Origin: Saprospiraceae bacterium
GTDB taxonomy: Bacteria > Bacteroidota > Bacteroidia > Chitinophagales > Saprospiraceae
DNA length: 64,000 nucleotides
Direction of reading: 5' to 3'
Assembly: GCA_027488135.1 (NCBI GenBank)
Contig: JAIYCH010000131.1
Coordinates: forward strand, 62,001-126,000
The notes beneath the pieces were generated by a model that was given only the letters and a program-made list of their open reading frames with translations, had not been told where the DNA came from and made no database searches. Below, in pieces: positions 1 to 8,405 of the stretch. Made by a program: the position numbers and the translations under genes. Positions within the stretch are counted from its first letter, which is position 1; each line of letters starts with the position of its first letter.

Positions 1-306
1 GAATGAATCTTTTATATGACTATAATCACCTGATTTTTGATCATCATTAGGAATGATCATGGCAATAGGACTTCCAGTAGCTAAACCTTCAAAGACACCG
101 GATAAAATTTGAACCTCATCATTTTCTTTCCTTTGTGTAACAATATTTGATTGTCCTGGTCGTCTGCGGCGTAACTCAGATTGAATAAAATCTACATTAA
201 TGTCTATTCCAGCAGGACAGCCATCTATAATTACCCCAATTCCTTTACCATGTGATTCTCCAAAGGTGGTTATGGTAAATAGCTTGCCGAAAATACTCCC
301 TCCCAT
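1..306 (-). CDS. aroC: Chorismate synthase, N-terminal part (cut by window edge)
   Basis: This is the first 102 codons of chorismate synthase, the last shikimate-pathway enzyme. It makes chorismate from 5-enolpyruvylshikimate-3-phosphate and needs reduced FMN. The translation starts [20 protein letters not shown]; the TTFGESHG block (residues 13-20) and the arginine-rich [10 protein letters not shown] block (44-53) are family signatures that bind flavin and substrate. The reading frame stays open to base 1, so the C-terminal two thirds lie outside the window. The ATG at 304-306 fits the usual N-terminus. It is divergent from mutS2, with a 103-base gap. Confidence 0.95.
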   Translation of the reverse strand, partial: MGGSIFGKLFTITTFGESHGKGIGVIIDGCPAGIDINVDFIQSELRRRRPGQSNIVTQRKENDEVQILSGVFEGLATGSPIAMIIPNDDQKSGDYSHIKDSF

Positions 307-356
307 ATATTAAACTTTCTTAAAGTGGATCTTTTTAAAAAATGAACACAATATAA

Positions 357-364
357 CAAACTTA
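357..364 (-). promoter_or_regulatory. Putative -7 box (TAAGTTTG) for aroC
   Basis: On the minus strand this reads TAAGTTTG, a full match to the Bacteroidota -7 consensus TAnnTTTG, about 50 bases before the aroC start. No TTG -33 box sits at the expected distance, so the call is tentative. Confidence 0.3.
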
Positions 365-409
365 TATACCCTGTTATTTGTTCCACACGGAAAGTTAAAG
401 ACAATTTTT

Positions 410-2794
410 ATGACTTACGAACCAAGTGACTTTTTAGTCAGACTTGAATTTGATAAAATTATTGAATTAATCGCCAATAATTGTTTGGGCAATCTAGGCA
501 TTGAACAAGCTCACCATATCGCGCCTGAGCTAAATTTATCTTTAATTGAAAAAAGATTAAATGAGGTTTCTGAGTTTATGAGGGGTATTCAACATGCAGA
601 TACGATAAACTTATCTAATTATGAGGATATAAGAGATGATTTAAAAATGTTAGCTATTGAGGATTACGTTCTTCCGGAAGAGGGATTTAAAAGAATAAGT
701 AAACAGCTCTATTCTGTTTCTACTATTTACAGGTATTTTACCACTGAAAGAACGCTTATCTATCCTAATTTATACAACATAATTAAATCGTTAGATTTTG
801 ATTTTGCCATTGCGAAAGAAATTGATAAAGTCTTGGATTCTGACGGAAATATTAGGCCCGATGCCTCACCAGAATTAGGCAGGATAAGAAGATCTATTCA
901 GTTTAAAATGAAAGAACTGGATAAAGTTTTCAGGCAAATTATACAAGATTACAGAGGAAAAGGCTGGCTAACAGATAATTTAGAGGGTTATAGAAACGGT
1001 AGGAGAGTATTGAGTGTGCCTTCAGAGCACAAAAGAAAAATAAGAGGTATTATTCATGACGAATCAGCGACAGGTAGAACTACTTTTATTGAACCAGAGG
1101 GCGTCATAGATATAAATAATGACGTATTTGATTTAGAACAAGAGGAAAGGAAGGAGATTTATAGAATTTTAAAGGCTCTAAGTGCTTTTTTAAGACCTTA
1201 CGCTCCTGGTTTTAAAGTTTTTCAAGATGTACTTATTCAATTTGATTTGATTCAGGCAAAATCAAGAATTTCTTTGAAGTTAAAGGCAACCAAGCCTATT
1301 ATCAAGGATTTGCCTATGATAAAAATTTACAAAGGCAGGCATCCCTTATTGTTATTAAAAAATGCAGTCCTGGGTAAACCAACGGTTCCTTTTTCATTGA
1401 CTTTGGGTGAAAAAAACAGGATTTTGGTTCTAAGTGGTCCCAATGCCGGTGGTAAATCTATTACCATGAAATCATTGGGGTTATTGCAACTTATGGTTCA
1501 GTCTGGTCTTCCTGTTCCTGCAGATCCATTAAGTGAGTTTGGTATTTTTAATGAATTTTTTGCGGATATTGGAGACCAACAATCTATTGAAGATGATTTA
1601 AGTACCTATAGTTCCCGATTAATTAATATGAATTCCTTTATTCGTAAATCGGGAAGAAAGTCACTTTTGCTTATTGATGAGTTTGGTTCTGGAACTGATC
1701 CACAATTTGGTGGAGCTATTGCTGAAAGTATTTTAAGAGAATTAAATACAAAAGAAGTGGTTGGTGTTATTACTACTCACTATTCAAACTTAAAAATATT
1801 TGCATATAATACGGAAGGTATTATAAATGGTTGTATGGCTTATGATATGGATAATCTTACGCCGACCTATCATTTTATTGAGGGTAAACCTGGTTCTTCC
1901 TACGCTTTCGAAATTGCTTCAAAAAGTGGTTTGCCAGATAATGTAATTACCTATGCTCAATCAAGAACCAGAAAAAGTGAAAAGGAAGTCGATGAATTAT
2001 TGGTCGATTTACAGAAGGAAAAGCAAACGGTTAAGGAATCTTTAGTGGCTCTTAAGGAGAAGCAAGATTTACTTGATAAACTGGTTCGTGGTTATGAATC
2101 TATGCAAAAGGACTATGAATTTCGTAGAAAAAGATTTAAACTTGAACAAAAACAACAGGAATTACAGGATACTGGTTTAGTTAATAAGGAGGTTGAACGC
2201 TTAATTAAGGAGATTAAGGAGGAAAAAAACATAGAAAAAGCCAGAGAACTAGCCATCAGGTTGAGAGAGGAGAGAGCCAAAAAAGTATTGGAAGTTGAAG
2301 TTTTGAAAGAAGATTTATATTATGGATCTAACGCGGAAGGTGCGTCGAATATCTTGAAAATGGGTGATTATGTCAGGCTTAGAAGTGGCGGAGCGGTCGG
2401 TCTTTTAACTGGCATTAATAAGGAAAAAGCAAATGTACTGATGGGTGATTTAACCCTTATTATTGATGTTAGGGACCTGGAAAAAGGCCCGGAACCTTTA
2501 GATAAAAAGTTAAAATCACTTCATTTTGATACGATTCAAAAGATAGCAGCTTTTGAAAATAAACTGGATATCAGGGGTATGAGAATGCAGGAAGCGTTGC
2601 AAGTAGTTGAATCATACATAGATTCCGCGCTGATGAACAGTTCAACCCAAATAGAGATAATTCATGGCAAGGGGGATGGCATTCTTCGCAAAGCAGTCAG
2701 GAAGAAGTTAAAAGAATATAGAGTGGAAATGGAAATAAGCCATCCCGACCCAAAATTAGGAGGGGATGGCGTAACTTTGATCGAAATAAAATGA
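410..2794 (+). CDS. mutS2: MutS2 family ATPase/endonuclease
   Basis: MutS2 is a MutS paralogue that lacks the mismatch-recognition domains. It is known for suppressing recombination and, in some bacteria, for acting on collided ribosomes. At 794 aa it has the usual length. The MutS core and clamp come first, then the ATPase with Walker A GPNAGGKS (about residues 343-350) and the LLLIDEFGSGTDP Walker B/D-loop. A charged coiled coil follows (about 520-630). A C-terminal Smr nuclease domain starts at LDIRG (about 718) and carries the HGKGDGILR motif. Its TGA stop (2792-2794) directly abuts the stop of convergent ndk. Confidence 0.96.
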   Translation: MTYEPSDFLVRLEFDKIIELIANNCLGNLGIEQAHHIAPELNLSLIEKRLNEVSEFMRGIQHADTINLSNYEDIRDDLKMLAIEDYVLPEEGFKRISKQLYSVSTIYRYFTTERTLIYPNLYNIIKSLDFDFAIAKEIDKVLDSDGNIRPDASPELGRIRRSIQFKMKELDKVFRQIIQDYRGKGWLTDNLEGYRNGRRVLSVPSEHKRKIRGIIHDESATGRTTFIEPEGVIDINNDVFDLEQEERKEIYRILKALSAFLRPYAPGFKVFQDVLIQFDLIQAKSRISLKLKATKPIIKDLPMIKIYKGRHPLLLLKNAVLGKPTVPFSLTLGEKNRILVLSGPNAGGKSITMKSLGLLQLMVQSGLPVPADPLSEFGIFNEFFADIGDQQSIEDDLSTYSSRLINMNSFIRKSGRKSLLLIDEFGSGTDPQFGGAIAESILRELNTKEVVGVITTHYSNLKIFAYNTEGIINGCMAYDMDNLTPTYHFIEGKPGSSYAFEIASKSGLPDNVITYAQSRTRKSEKEVDELLVDLQKEKQTVKESLVALKEKQDLLDKLVRGYESMQKDYEFRRKRFKLEQKQQELQDTGLVNKEVERLIKEIKEEKNIEKARELAIRLREERAKKVLEVEVLKEDLYYGSNAEGASNILKMGDYVRLRSGGAVGLLTGINKEKANVLMGDLTLIIDVRDLEKGPEPLDKKLKSLHFDTIQKIAAFENKLDIRGMRMQEALQVVESYIDSALMNSSTQIEIIHGKGDGILRKAVRKKLKEYRVEMEISHPDPKLGGDGVTLIEIK

Positions 2795-3217
2795 TTAGAT
2801 CATATCCGTAACTGCGAAATGGAAAGCTGATTCAATAGCTGCATTTTCGTCAGAATCTGAACCATGAACAGCATTTTCACCTACACTCTTGGCATATTTT
2901 TTTCTAATGGTTCCTTCTTCTGCTTTAGAAGGGTCGGTAGCACCTATGAGTGTTCTAAAATCTAGCACAGCGTTGTCTTTTTCAAGGATTGCGGCAACAA
3001 TTGGGCCGGATGACATGAAAGACACTAATTCGCCATAAAAAGGTCTTTCTTTATGTACAGCATAAAATTCCCCCGCTTTTGCTTCAGATAACTGAGTCAA
3101 TTTCAAGGCAACAATTTTATAGCCAGCTTGCTCGATCATAGCTAAAATGTTTCCCGTGTTCCCAGCTGCTACTGCATCGGGTTTAACCATCGTAAAGGTG
3201 CGATTTCCAGTTGTCAT
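2795..3217 (-). CDS. ndk: Nucleoside diphosphate kinase
   Basis: This enzyme moves the gamma phosphate between nucleoside di- and triphosphates through a phosphohistidine. It is 140 aa, the normal length. The active site reads NAVHGSDS with H118 as the phospho-acceptor, and the N-terminus has the conserved TMVKPDAV strand. A plausible promoter lies upstream on the minus strand (TTG, 17 bases, TAAATTCG), in the 71-base gap shared with the divergent nrnA-like gene. The 3' end has zero spacing from mutS2. Confidence 0.97.
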   Translation of the reverse strand: MTTGNRTFTMVKPDAVAAGNTGNILAMIEQAGYKIVALKLTQLSEAKAGEFYAVHKERPFYGELVSFMSSGPIVAAILEKDNAVLDFRTLIGATDPSKAEEGTIRKKYAKSVGENAVHGSDSDENAAIESAFHFAVTDMI

Positions 3218-3288
3218 TACTATTTTTTTAAATTGTAGATAAATGTGTTTAAATTGCGGCGAATTTACGCTTTTGTTTTATTATCAAT

Positions 3289-4296
3289 ATGGAAAATCTT
3301 AACCAACTTAAAAATTTGCTTTCTACACCGAAAGATATTGTGATTTTTTCTCACAGGAATCCTGATGGTGACGCTCTAGGGTCAAGTTTGGGATTGGCGC
3401 ATTTTCTTTTGGCTCAACACCATTCAGTGAAAATTATTCTGCCTTCGGAATACCCCAATTACCTGAATTGGATGGTTGGTGTTGAAGATATCGTGATTTA
3501 TGATTTGGTGCCTGAACATGCTAAATTAGTTATCGAAAGAGCAGATATTTTCTTTTGTCTGGATTTCAACTCCTTAGATAGAATTGATAAATGTGGTGAT
3601 TTAATGATGAAGCAGACAGCTCCTAAAGTGGTTATAGATCATCATTTGTTTCCTGAAAATTTTGCGGATTTTATTTTATCAGATACAACAGCAAGTTCTA
3701 CTTCTGAACTAATTTTTGATTTTATTCATCTGTTAGATCAATCAAAATATCTGGTACCTGCTACGGCAGATGCTCTTTATGTTGGTATTGTTTCAGATAC
3801 GGGATCGTTCCTGTATAATACATCTTCTAAGGTTTTTAGAATCACAGCCACTTTGTTGGATCGGGGAGTAGATGATGTAAGCATCCAAAATAGATTACAT
3901 AATAATTTGGAAATTAAACAGTTGAAGATTATTGGACATTGTTTAAACAAGCGATTAGAAATTTTGGAAGAATATGCTACCGCACTGGTTACTATAACTA
4001 AAGAGGATTATGCAGAATTTGACATACAAAGAGGAGATACAGAAGGGATTGTTAATATGTTAATGCGTATTCAAAACATAAAAGTAGCTGTGCTAATCAC
4101 AGAACAACCTACGATAGTTAAGCTTTCAATGCGTTCCAAGGGAGATTTTTCAGTCCAGGAAATTGCAACAAAACATTTCAAAGGAGGCGGACATAAAAAT
4201 GCTTCAGGTGCTGCTTCATTCATTGGCCTTAAATCGACGGTAAGAAAGTTTAAAGAACTCCTTCCTCTGTACGCAGAACAATTATCTCAAAATTGA
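3289..4296 (+). CDS. nrnA: DHH/DHHA1 phosphoesterase, NrnA-like
   Basis: NrnA-type DHH-DHHA1 phosphoesterases degrade oligoribonucleotides and, in some species, pAp or pApA from cyclic di-AMP turnover. The 335 aa protein has motif HRNPDGDALGS (22-32), the name-giving DHH at 117-119 (VVIDHH), a DTGSF block, and the DHHA1 substrate motif GGGHKNASGA from about residue 299. These are the metal and substrate sites of the family, and all are intact. Which substrate dominates cannot be read from sequence. A PgpH-like HD protein that could supply pApA is encoded at 23.5 kb in this window. Confidence 0.88.
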   Translation: MENLNQLKNLLSTPKDIVIFSHRNPDGDALGSSLGLAHFLLAQHHSVKIILPSEYPNYLNWMVGVEDIVIYDLVPEHAKLVIERADIFFCLDFNSLDRIDKCGDLMMKQTAPKVVIDHHLFPENFADFILSDTTASSTSELIFDFIHLLDQSKYLVPATADALYVGIVSDTGSFLYNTSSKVFRITATLLDRGVDDVSIQNRLHNNLEIKQLKIIGHCLNKRLEILEEYATALVTITKEDYAEFDIQRGDTEGIVNMLMRIQNIKVAVLITEQPTIVKLSMRSKGDFSVQEIATKHFKGGGHKNASGAASFIGLKSTVRKFKELLPLYAEQLSQN

Positions 4297-4326
4297 GATG
4301 GATTATAAAATACGCTATTTTTACAT

Positions 4327-4334
4327 TACTTTTG
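4327..4334 (+). promoter_or_regulatory. Putative -7 box (TACTTTTG) for the FKBP lipoprotein gene
   Basis: TACTTTTG is a full match to TAnnTTTG, 38 bases before the ATG at 4373. No TTG is found 17-23 bases upstream, so this is a -7-only call. Confidence 0.35.
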
Positions 4335-4372
4335 GTTTCGTTTTTTAAATATTAACTTTTTAACTTAAAATA

Positions 4373-5218
4373 ATGAGAATTTTATTCATCCTTTTGATCG
4401 CCGCTGTTACTCTAAACTCTTGTGGAAAAGGGAAAAGTGGAAAAACAAGTAGTGGTATTAAATATGAACTTTTTCAGAATAAAAGTGGAAATAAGGTTCA
4501 ACCCAACGATGTTCTTTACCTTCGTTATGCCATGTATGCAGATGATTCTTTAATGAATACTAATGCAAATGAGCCGTATCCGGAAATTGGCCTTTATCCT
4601 GATGTAAAAAAAGAACCAAAAAAACTTTCTCCTATCGAAGAATCATTTGGTTTAATGGAGGTAGGAGATAGCATAAGCATTTTCATACCTATTGATTCGA
4701 TGGGCGCCCCAGGTATGCGTCCTCCAGGTTTCGAGAAAACTAAATTTATCGTCTATAAAATAACCGTGGAAAAGCGAATTCCAAATGCTGATATTGAAAA
4801 AGCTACCAAAGCGGTGGCAGATAAAGTAAAGGGACTTTTCGAAGATACAAAGGCTGAAAAACTAGATTATTCTGTCACTGCCACTGGCTTGAAATACAAA
4901 ATTTTAGAAGAAGGTTCAGGTGATTTAATTCAGCAAGGTAGCAAAGTATCAACCAACTATTATGGTATTTTGGCCTCTGACGGTGTTATGTTTGATAATT
5001 CTTTTCAAAGGGGTCTTTTGCCTTTTACTTTTGAAGCAATGACTGGACAAGTTATACCAGGTTGGGACGAAAGCATGGGTCTAATGAAAAAGGGTACTAA
5101 AGCTATTTTATATATTCCCAGTGCACTGGCTTATGGAGAAGAGGGCGCTGGCTCTGGTTCTATCCCTGCAAATTCCGATTTAATGTTTTATCTTGAAATT
5201 CTTGACGTTAAAAAATAA
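4373..5218 (+). CDS. FKBP-type peptidyl-prolyl isomerase lipoprotein
   Basis: This is an exported folding catalyst of 281 aa. A lipoprotein signal ends at LNSC with the lipidated cysteine at C17. The C-terminal about 100 residues are a canonical FKBP domain (VSTNYYGILASDGVMFDNS, VIPGWDESMGLMKKGTKA, IPSALAYGE). The N-terminal half contains a second, degenerate FKBP-like unit (VQPNDVLYLRY then GLMEVGDSISIFIP). It may serve as a substrate-binding or dimerisation domain; that is inference. The likely location is the periplasmic face of a membrane. A second, shorter FKBP lipoprotein is encoded at 32.4-32.8 kb. Confidence 0.9.
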   Translation: MRILFILLIAAVTLNSCGKGKSGKTSSGIKYELFQNKSGNKVQPNDVLYLRYAMYADDSLMNTNANEPYPEIGLYPDVKKEPKKLSPIEESFGLMEVGDSISIFIPIDSMGAPGMRPPGFEKTKFIVYKITVEKRIPNADIEKATKAVADKVKGLFEDTKAEKLDYSVTATGLKYKILEEGSGDLIQQGSKVSTNYYGILASDGVMFDNSFQRGLLPFTFEAMTGQVIPGWDESMGLMKKGTKAILYIPSALAYGEEGAGSGSIPANSDLMFYLEILDVKK

Positions 5219-5264
5219 CGTTTGTATTAAAATTTGATTGTTAAACTTAAAAAAAGAACATCCA

Positions 5265-6366
5265 ATGACTATCGAGCAACTGCGAGATTTGAGGGAAAGA
5301 TTGTTGTCGCTAAGGAGGTATCTTTGACGTGGATAACAGAGTTTTACTACTAGAAGATAAAGAAAGTTTTTCTACCAGCCCTGATTTTTGGTCCGATTCT
5401 TCGAAAGCTGAATTGGTGATGAAGGAAATAAAAACGCACAAAAAATATTTAGGTGAATTCGAAAATATTAAGTTATTAGTAGAAGACGCCGAAGTTTTGT
5501 TCGATTTCCAAAAGGAAGGTGAAGCCACCGAGGACGAAGTTGAAGCCAAATATCAAGAGGCTATTTTAGCTTTTGAAGATTTAGAATTTCATAGAACGCT
5601 CAATAGACCTGAAGATGAACTTGGCGTGATTCTTGAAATTAACGCCGGTGCAGGTGGAACGGAAGCTTGTGACTGGGCTGAAATGATTTTTAGAATGTAT
5701 GTCCGATGGGCTGAAAGGTCAGGCTTTAAAGTAACCGCTCTATCTGAGGTTCAAGGTGATGTAGCTGGTATTAAATCTGCGGAAATTGAAATTACCGGAG
5801 ACTATGTTTATGGTATGCTCAAAGGTGAAAATGGAGTACACAGGCTTGTTAGGGTAAGTCCTTATAATTCTCAAGGTAAAAGGATGACTTCTTTTTGCTC
5901 CGTTTTTGTTCACCCCAGTGTAGATGATACCATTGAAATTGAAATCAATCCAGCTGATTTAGATTGGGATACCTTCAGAGCCAGTGGTGCGGGTGGTCAG
6001 CATGTGAATAAAACTGAATCAGCCGTTAGGGTAAGACATTTACCTACAGGTTTAGTAGCAGAATGTCAGCAGGAAAGATCTCAACACCAAAATAGAGAAA
6101 AAGCCATTCAGTTGCTTAAATCTAGAATCTATGAACTTGAGTTACAAAAGCAGTTGGCTGAAAGAGCTAAAGTGGAATCTGGAAAAATGAAAAATGAGTG
6201 GGGGTCACAAATTAGAAGTTATGTTTTAGATGATAGAAGGGTGAAAGATCATAGGTCTCAATACCAAACATCTCAAACTGATGCCGTTCTTGATGGTGAT
6301 TTACAACCATTTTTAAAAGCCTTTCTTATGATGGATGGTGTTCATCCTGATGATTCCGATAACTAA
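5265..6366 (+). CDS. prfB: Peptide chain release factor 2, with programmed +1 frameshift
   Basis: RF2 releases finished proteins at UGA and UAA. Translation starts at ATG 5265 and reads MTIEQLRDLRERLLSLRRYL. It then meets an in-frame TGA (5325-5327) and continues in the +1 frame from GAC at 5326 (DVDNRVLLLED...). The product is join(5265..5324, 5326..6366), about 366 aa, the normal RF2 length. The downstream part has the catalytic GGQ (GAGGQHVNKTESAVR) and a PxT-region helix. A GTG at 5329 would give only a shortened protein, so the frameshift is the better reading. No Shine-Dalgarno motif precedes the ATG. A strong terminator follows the stop. Confidence 0.95.
5313..5328 (+). promoter_or_regulatory. 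RF2 autoregulatory +1 frameshift site
   Basis: The sequence is AGGAGG TAT CTT TGA C. An internal Shine-Dalgarno hexamer lies three bases before the CUU slippery codon, followed by a UGA stop with the weak +1 context C. This has the same layout as the E. coli prfB site. When RF2 is scarce the ribosome stalls at UGA and slips from CUU to UUU, so RF2 limits its own synthesis. Frame and spacing were checked base by base. Confidence 0.95.
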
Positions 6367-6371
6367 TAATG

Positions 6372-6406
6372 AAGGTCAGTAATTTTTTTTACTGACCTTT
6401 TTTTTA
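6372..6406 (+). terminator. Rho-independent terminator after prfB
   Basis: An 11-bp perfect stem pairs AAGGTCAGTAA (6372-6382) with TTACTGACCTT (6389-6399) around a six-T loop, followed by a run of T to about 6405. It starts six bases past the prfB stop and separates prfB from the TRAP genes. Confidence 0.9.
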
Positions 6407-6495
6407 TAGTTTATTACAGAATTTTGTCAAGTTGCTTCCTATTAGTATCTTATATGTTTATATTCGTTAGCTGTAAGACAGAAAAATAATAGACC

Positions 6496-6996
6496 ATGGA
6501 AAAATGGATGAATAAATTATCTCAAGTAGTAGCTTTTTTTGGTAAAAGTGTTTCCTGGTTGAGTTTTGTGTTGGTAATTATAATATGTTTAGACGTCATA
6601 TCTAGATATTTGTTCAATTTTTCTGTGGCTTGGGTAGCAGAAATAGAATGGCACATATTTGGACTTTTGTTTTTATTTGGTTCTGCTTACGCCCTTAATG
6701 AAGAAAAACATGTTAGAGTAGATTTATTTTATCAAAATTTTTCTGAACGTGAAAAAGCTCAGGTAAATGTTGTTGGAACCATTGTTTTTTTGCTTCCATG
6801 GTGTTTAACATTAGGTTGGTATTCTCTCAAATACGCATTAACCAGTTTAGCAATGAAAGAAACATCTCCTGATCCTGGTGGCTTAGGGGCTTTCTATTTC
6901 ATAAAAATGGCCATTCCCATTGCCTTTTTATTATTGTTTTTACAAGGATTAATCATCATCTTTAACCAGTTCAAAACAGCTTTTAAAGGTAATTAA
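6496..6996 (+). CDS. dctQ: TRAP transporter small membrane subunit (DctQ type)
   Basis: This is the small four-helix subunit of a tripartite ATP-independent periplasmic transporter, which uses an ion gradient to import organic acids. The 166 aa protein has four hydrophobic segments (about 15-35, 50-70, 90-112, 135-158) and DctQ-typical features: SRYLFNFSVAWVAEIEWHIFGL, then NEEKHVRVDLFY in the central loop. It lies 11 bases before dctM, so the two are cotranscribed. The binding protein is encoded on the opposite strand beyond dctM. Confidence 0.93.
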   Translation: MEKWMNKLSQVVAFFGKSVSWLSFVLVIIICLDVISRYLFNFSVAWVAEIEWHIFGLLFLFGSAYALNEEKHVRVDLFYQNFSEREKAQVNVVGTIVFLLPWCLTLGWYSLKYALTSLAMKETSPDPGGLGAFYFIKMAIPIAFLLLFLQGLIIIFNQFKTAFKGN

Positions 6997-7007
6997 CTGA
7001 TTTTTTT

Positions 7008-8306
7008 ATGGAAATTATAGCAATCATCTTATTTGTAAGTATTTTTATCTTAATCATGTACGGTTATCCTGTAGCGCTTACTTTAGGAGGATTGTCTATT
7101 ATGTATGCTTACTTTTTTTTAGATCCAGCTGCTTTTGGAGCACTTCCCCCACGTATAATGGGTGTAGTTAGCAATTATGTATTACTGTCCGTTCCTCTTT
7201 TTGTGTTTATGGGTATTATGTTGGAAAAAAGTGGACTTGCTGAAAGTTTATTAGAAACGGTAGCTATTCTTTTCGGAAAAATGCACGGAGGATTGGCTTT
7301 TGCGGTCATTCTTGTAGGTACTTTATTAGCCGCTTCTACGGGTATTGTAGGTGCAACGGTTGTTACCATGGGTCTAATTAGTTTGCCCACGATGTTAAAG
7401 AGAGGATATAAGTCCGAAATTGCTACGGGTGTTATTGCTGCATCGGGTACTTTAGGTCAGATTATCCCTCCCTCTGTTGTCTTAGTTCTACTGGGGAGCG
7501 TTCTCAATGTATCTGTTGGAAAACTATTTGCCTCTTCATTAATTCCTGGATTAGTATTGGTAGCTTTTTATATAATTTTTGTTTTTGTTGTTTCTAAAAT
7601 TAAGCCAGAATGGATGCCACCCATTCCTAAGGAAGAAATTGATAAGTTTAGGGCAAATAATTTCTATAAAAAGGTATGGCGCGCGTTTGCCTTACCATTA
7701 ATTCTTATAATTTCGGTTTTAGGGTCTATTTTTTTAGGGATTGCTTCACCAACGGAAGCAGCAGCTGTGGGAGCCATGGGAGCAACCATTTTAACTTTAT
7801 TCGAAAGGAAATTAAATTTTAGCATTATTAAAAGTGTTTGTCTTGAAACTACTCATCTTACCTCTATGATATTTTTAATATTGTTAGGGGCAACTACTTT
7901 TTCATTTGTCTTTCGCGAACTAGGTGGTGATGTTTTTTTAGTACGCCTTATTCAAGAAGCAAATATGACGCCTATGGCGTTTTTGTTTTTAGTTATGTTA
8001 ATTGTTTTTATAGCTGGATTTTTCATAGATTTTATTGAAATTATTTTTATTATCGTTCCCGTGGTTGCCCCAGTGTTTCAGAAAATGGGGGTTGACCTTA
8101 TCTGGATAGGCGTATTGCTGGGTCTTAATCTACAAACATCATTTTTAACGCCTCCTTTTGGATTTTCGTTATTTTATCTAAAAGGAGTTGCCCCAGCTTC
8201 CGTCACGACGGCTCAGATATACAGAGGGATAATTCCATTTATCCTCATTCAACTGCTTGTTTTATGCATTTATATATTTATGCCAAACCTATTAATTATT
8301 CCTTAA
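7008..8306 (+). CDS. dctM: TRAP transporter large membrane subunit (DctM type)
   Basis: This is the transport-catalysing subunit of the TRAP system, 432 aa, hydrophobic throughout with about 12 predicted membrane segments. Family features include ASTGIVGATVVTMGLISLP, the GTLGQIIPPS block, the SPTEAAAVGA block and the C-terminal NLQTSFLTPPFGFSLFYLKG. It would act with DctQ (upstream) and the DctP protein encoded convergently at 8406-9530. Confidence 0.95.
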   Translation: MEIIAIILFVSIFILIMYGYPVALTLGGLSIMYAYFFLDPAAFGALPPRIMGVVSNYVLLSVPLFVFMGIMLEKSGLAESLLETVAILFGKMHGGLAFAVILVGTLLAASTGIVGATVVTMGLISLPTMLKRGYKSEIATGVIAASGTLGQIIPPSVVLVLLGSVLNVSVGKLFASSLIPGLVLVAFYIIFVFVVSKIKPEWMPPIPKEEIDKFRANNFYKKVWRAFALPLILIISVLGSIFLGIASPTEAAAVGAMGATILTLFERKLNFSIIKSVCLETTHLTSMIFLILLGATTFSFVFRELGGDVFLVRLIQEANMTPMAFLFLVMLIVFIAGFFIDFIEIIFIIVPVVAPVFQKMGVDLIWIGVLLGLNLQTSFLTPPFGFSLFYLKGVAPASVTTAQIYRGIIPFILIQLLVLCIYIFMPNLLIIP

Positions 8307-8405
8307 AGACTAAACATAAAGTTTGAAGATAAATCAACAAACCATTTTTTTTTAGATGTTGAGCTAATCTTAAATTAGCCAAGAAAAACCTCCATTAAAC
8401 AAATT

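Noticed and set aside
2739-2770. 8-bp GC-rich hairpin at the 3' end of mutS2 as a terminator
   Set aside because: It is made of codons for a conserved Smr C-terminal motif (HPDPKLGGDGVT), so coding constraint explains it.
8363-8379. Small stem GCTAAT/ATTAGC between dctM and dctP as a terminator
   Set aside because: Only six pairs with a five-base loop and no T tract; could be chance in A+T-rich DNA.
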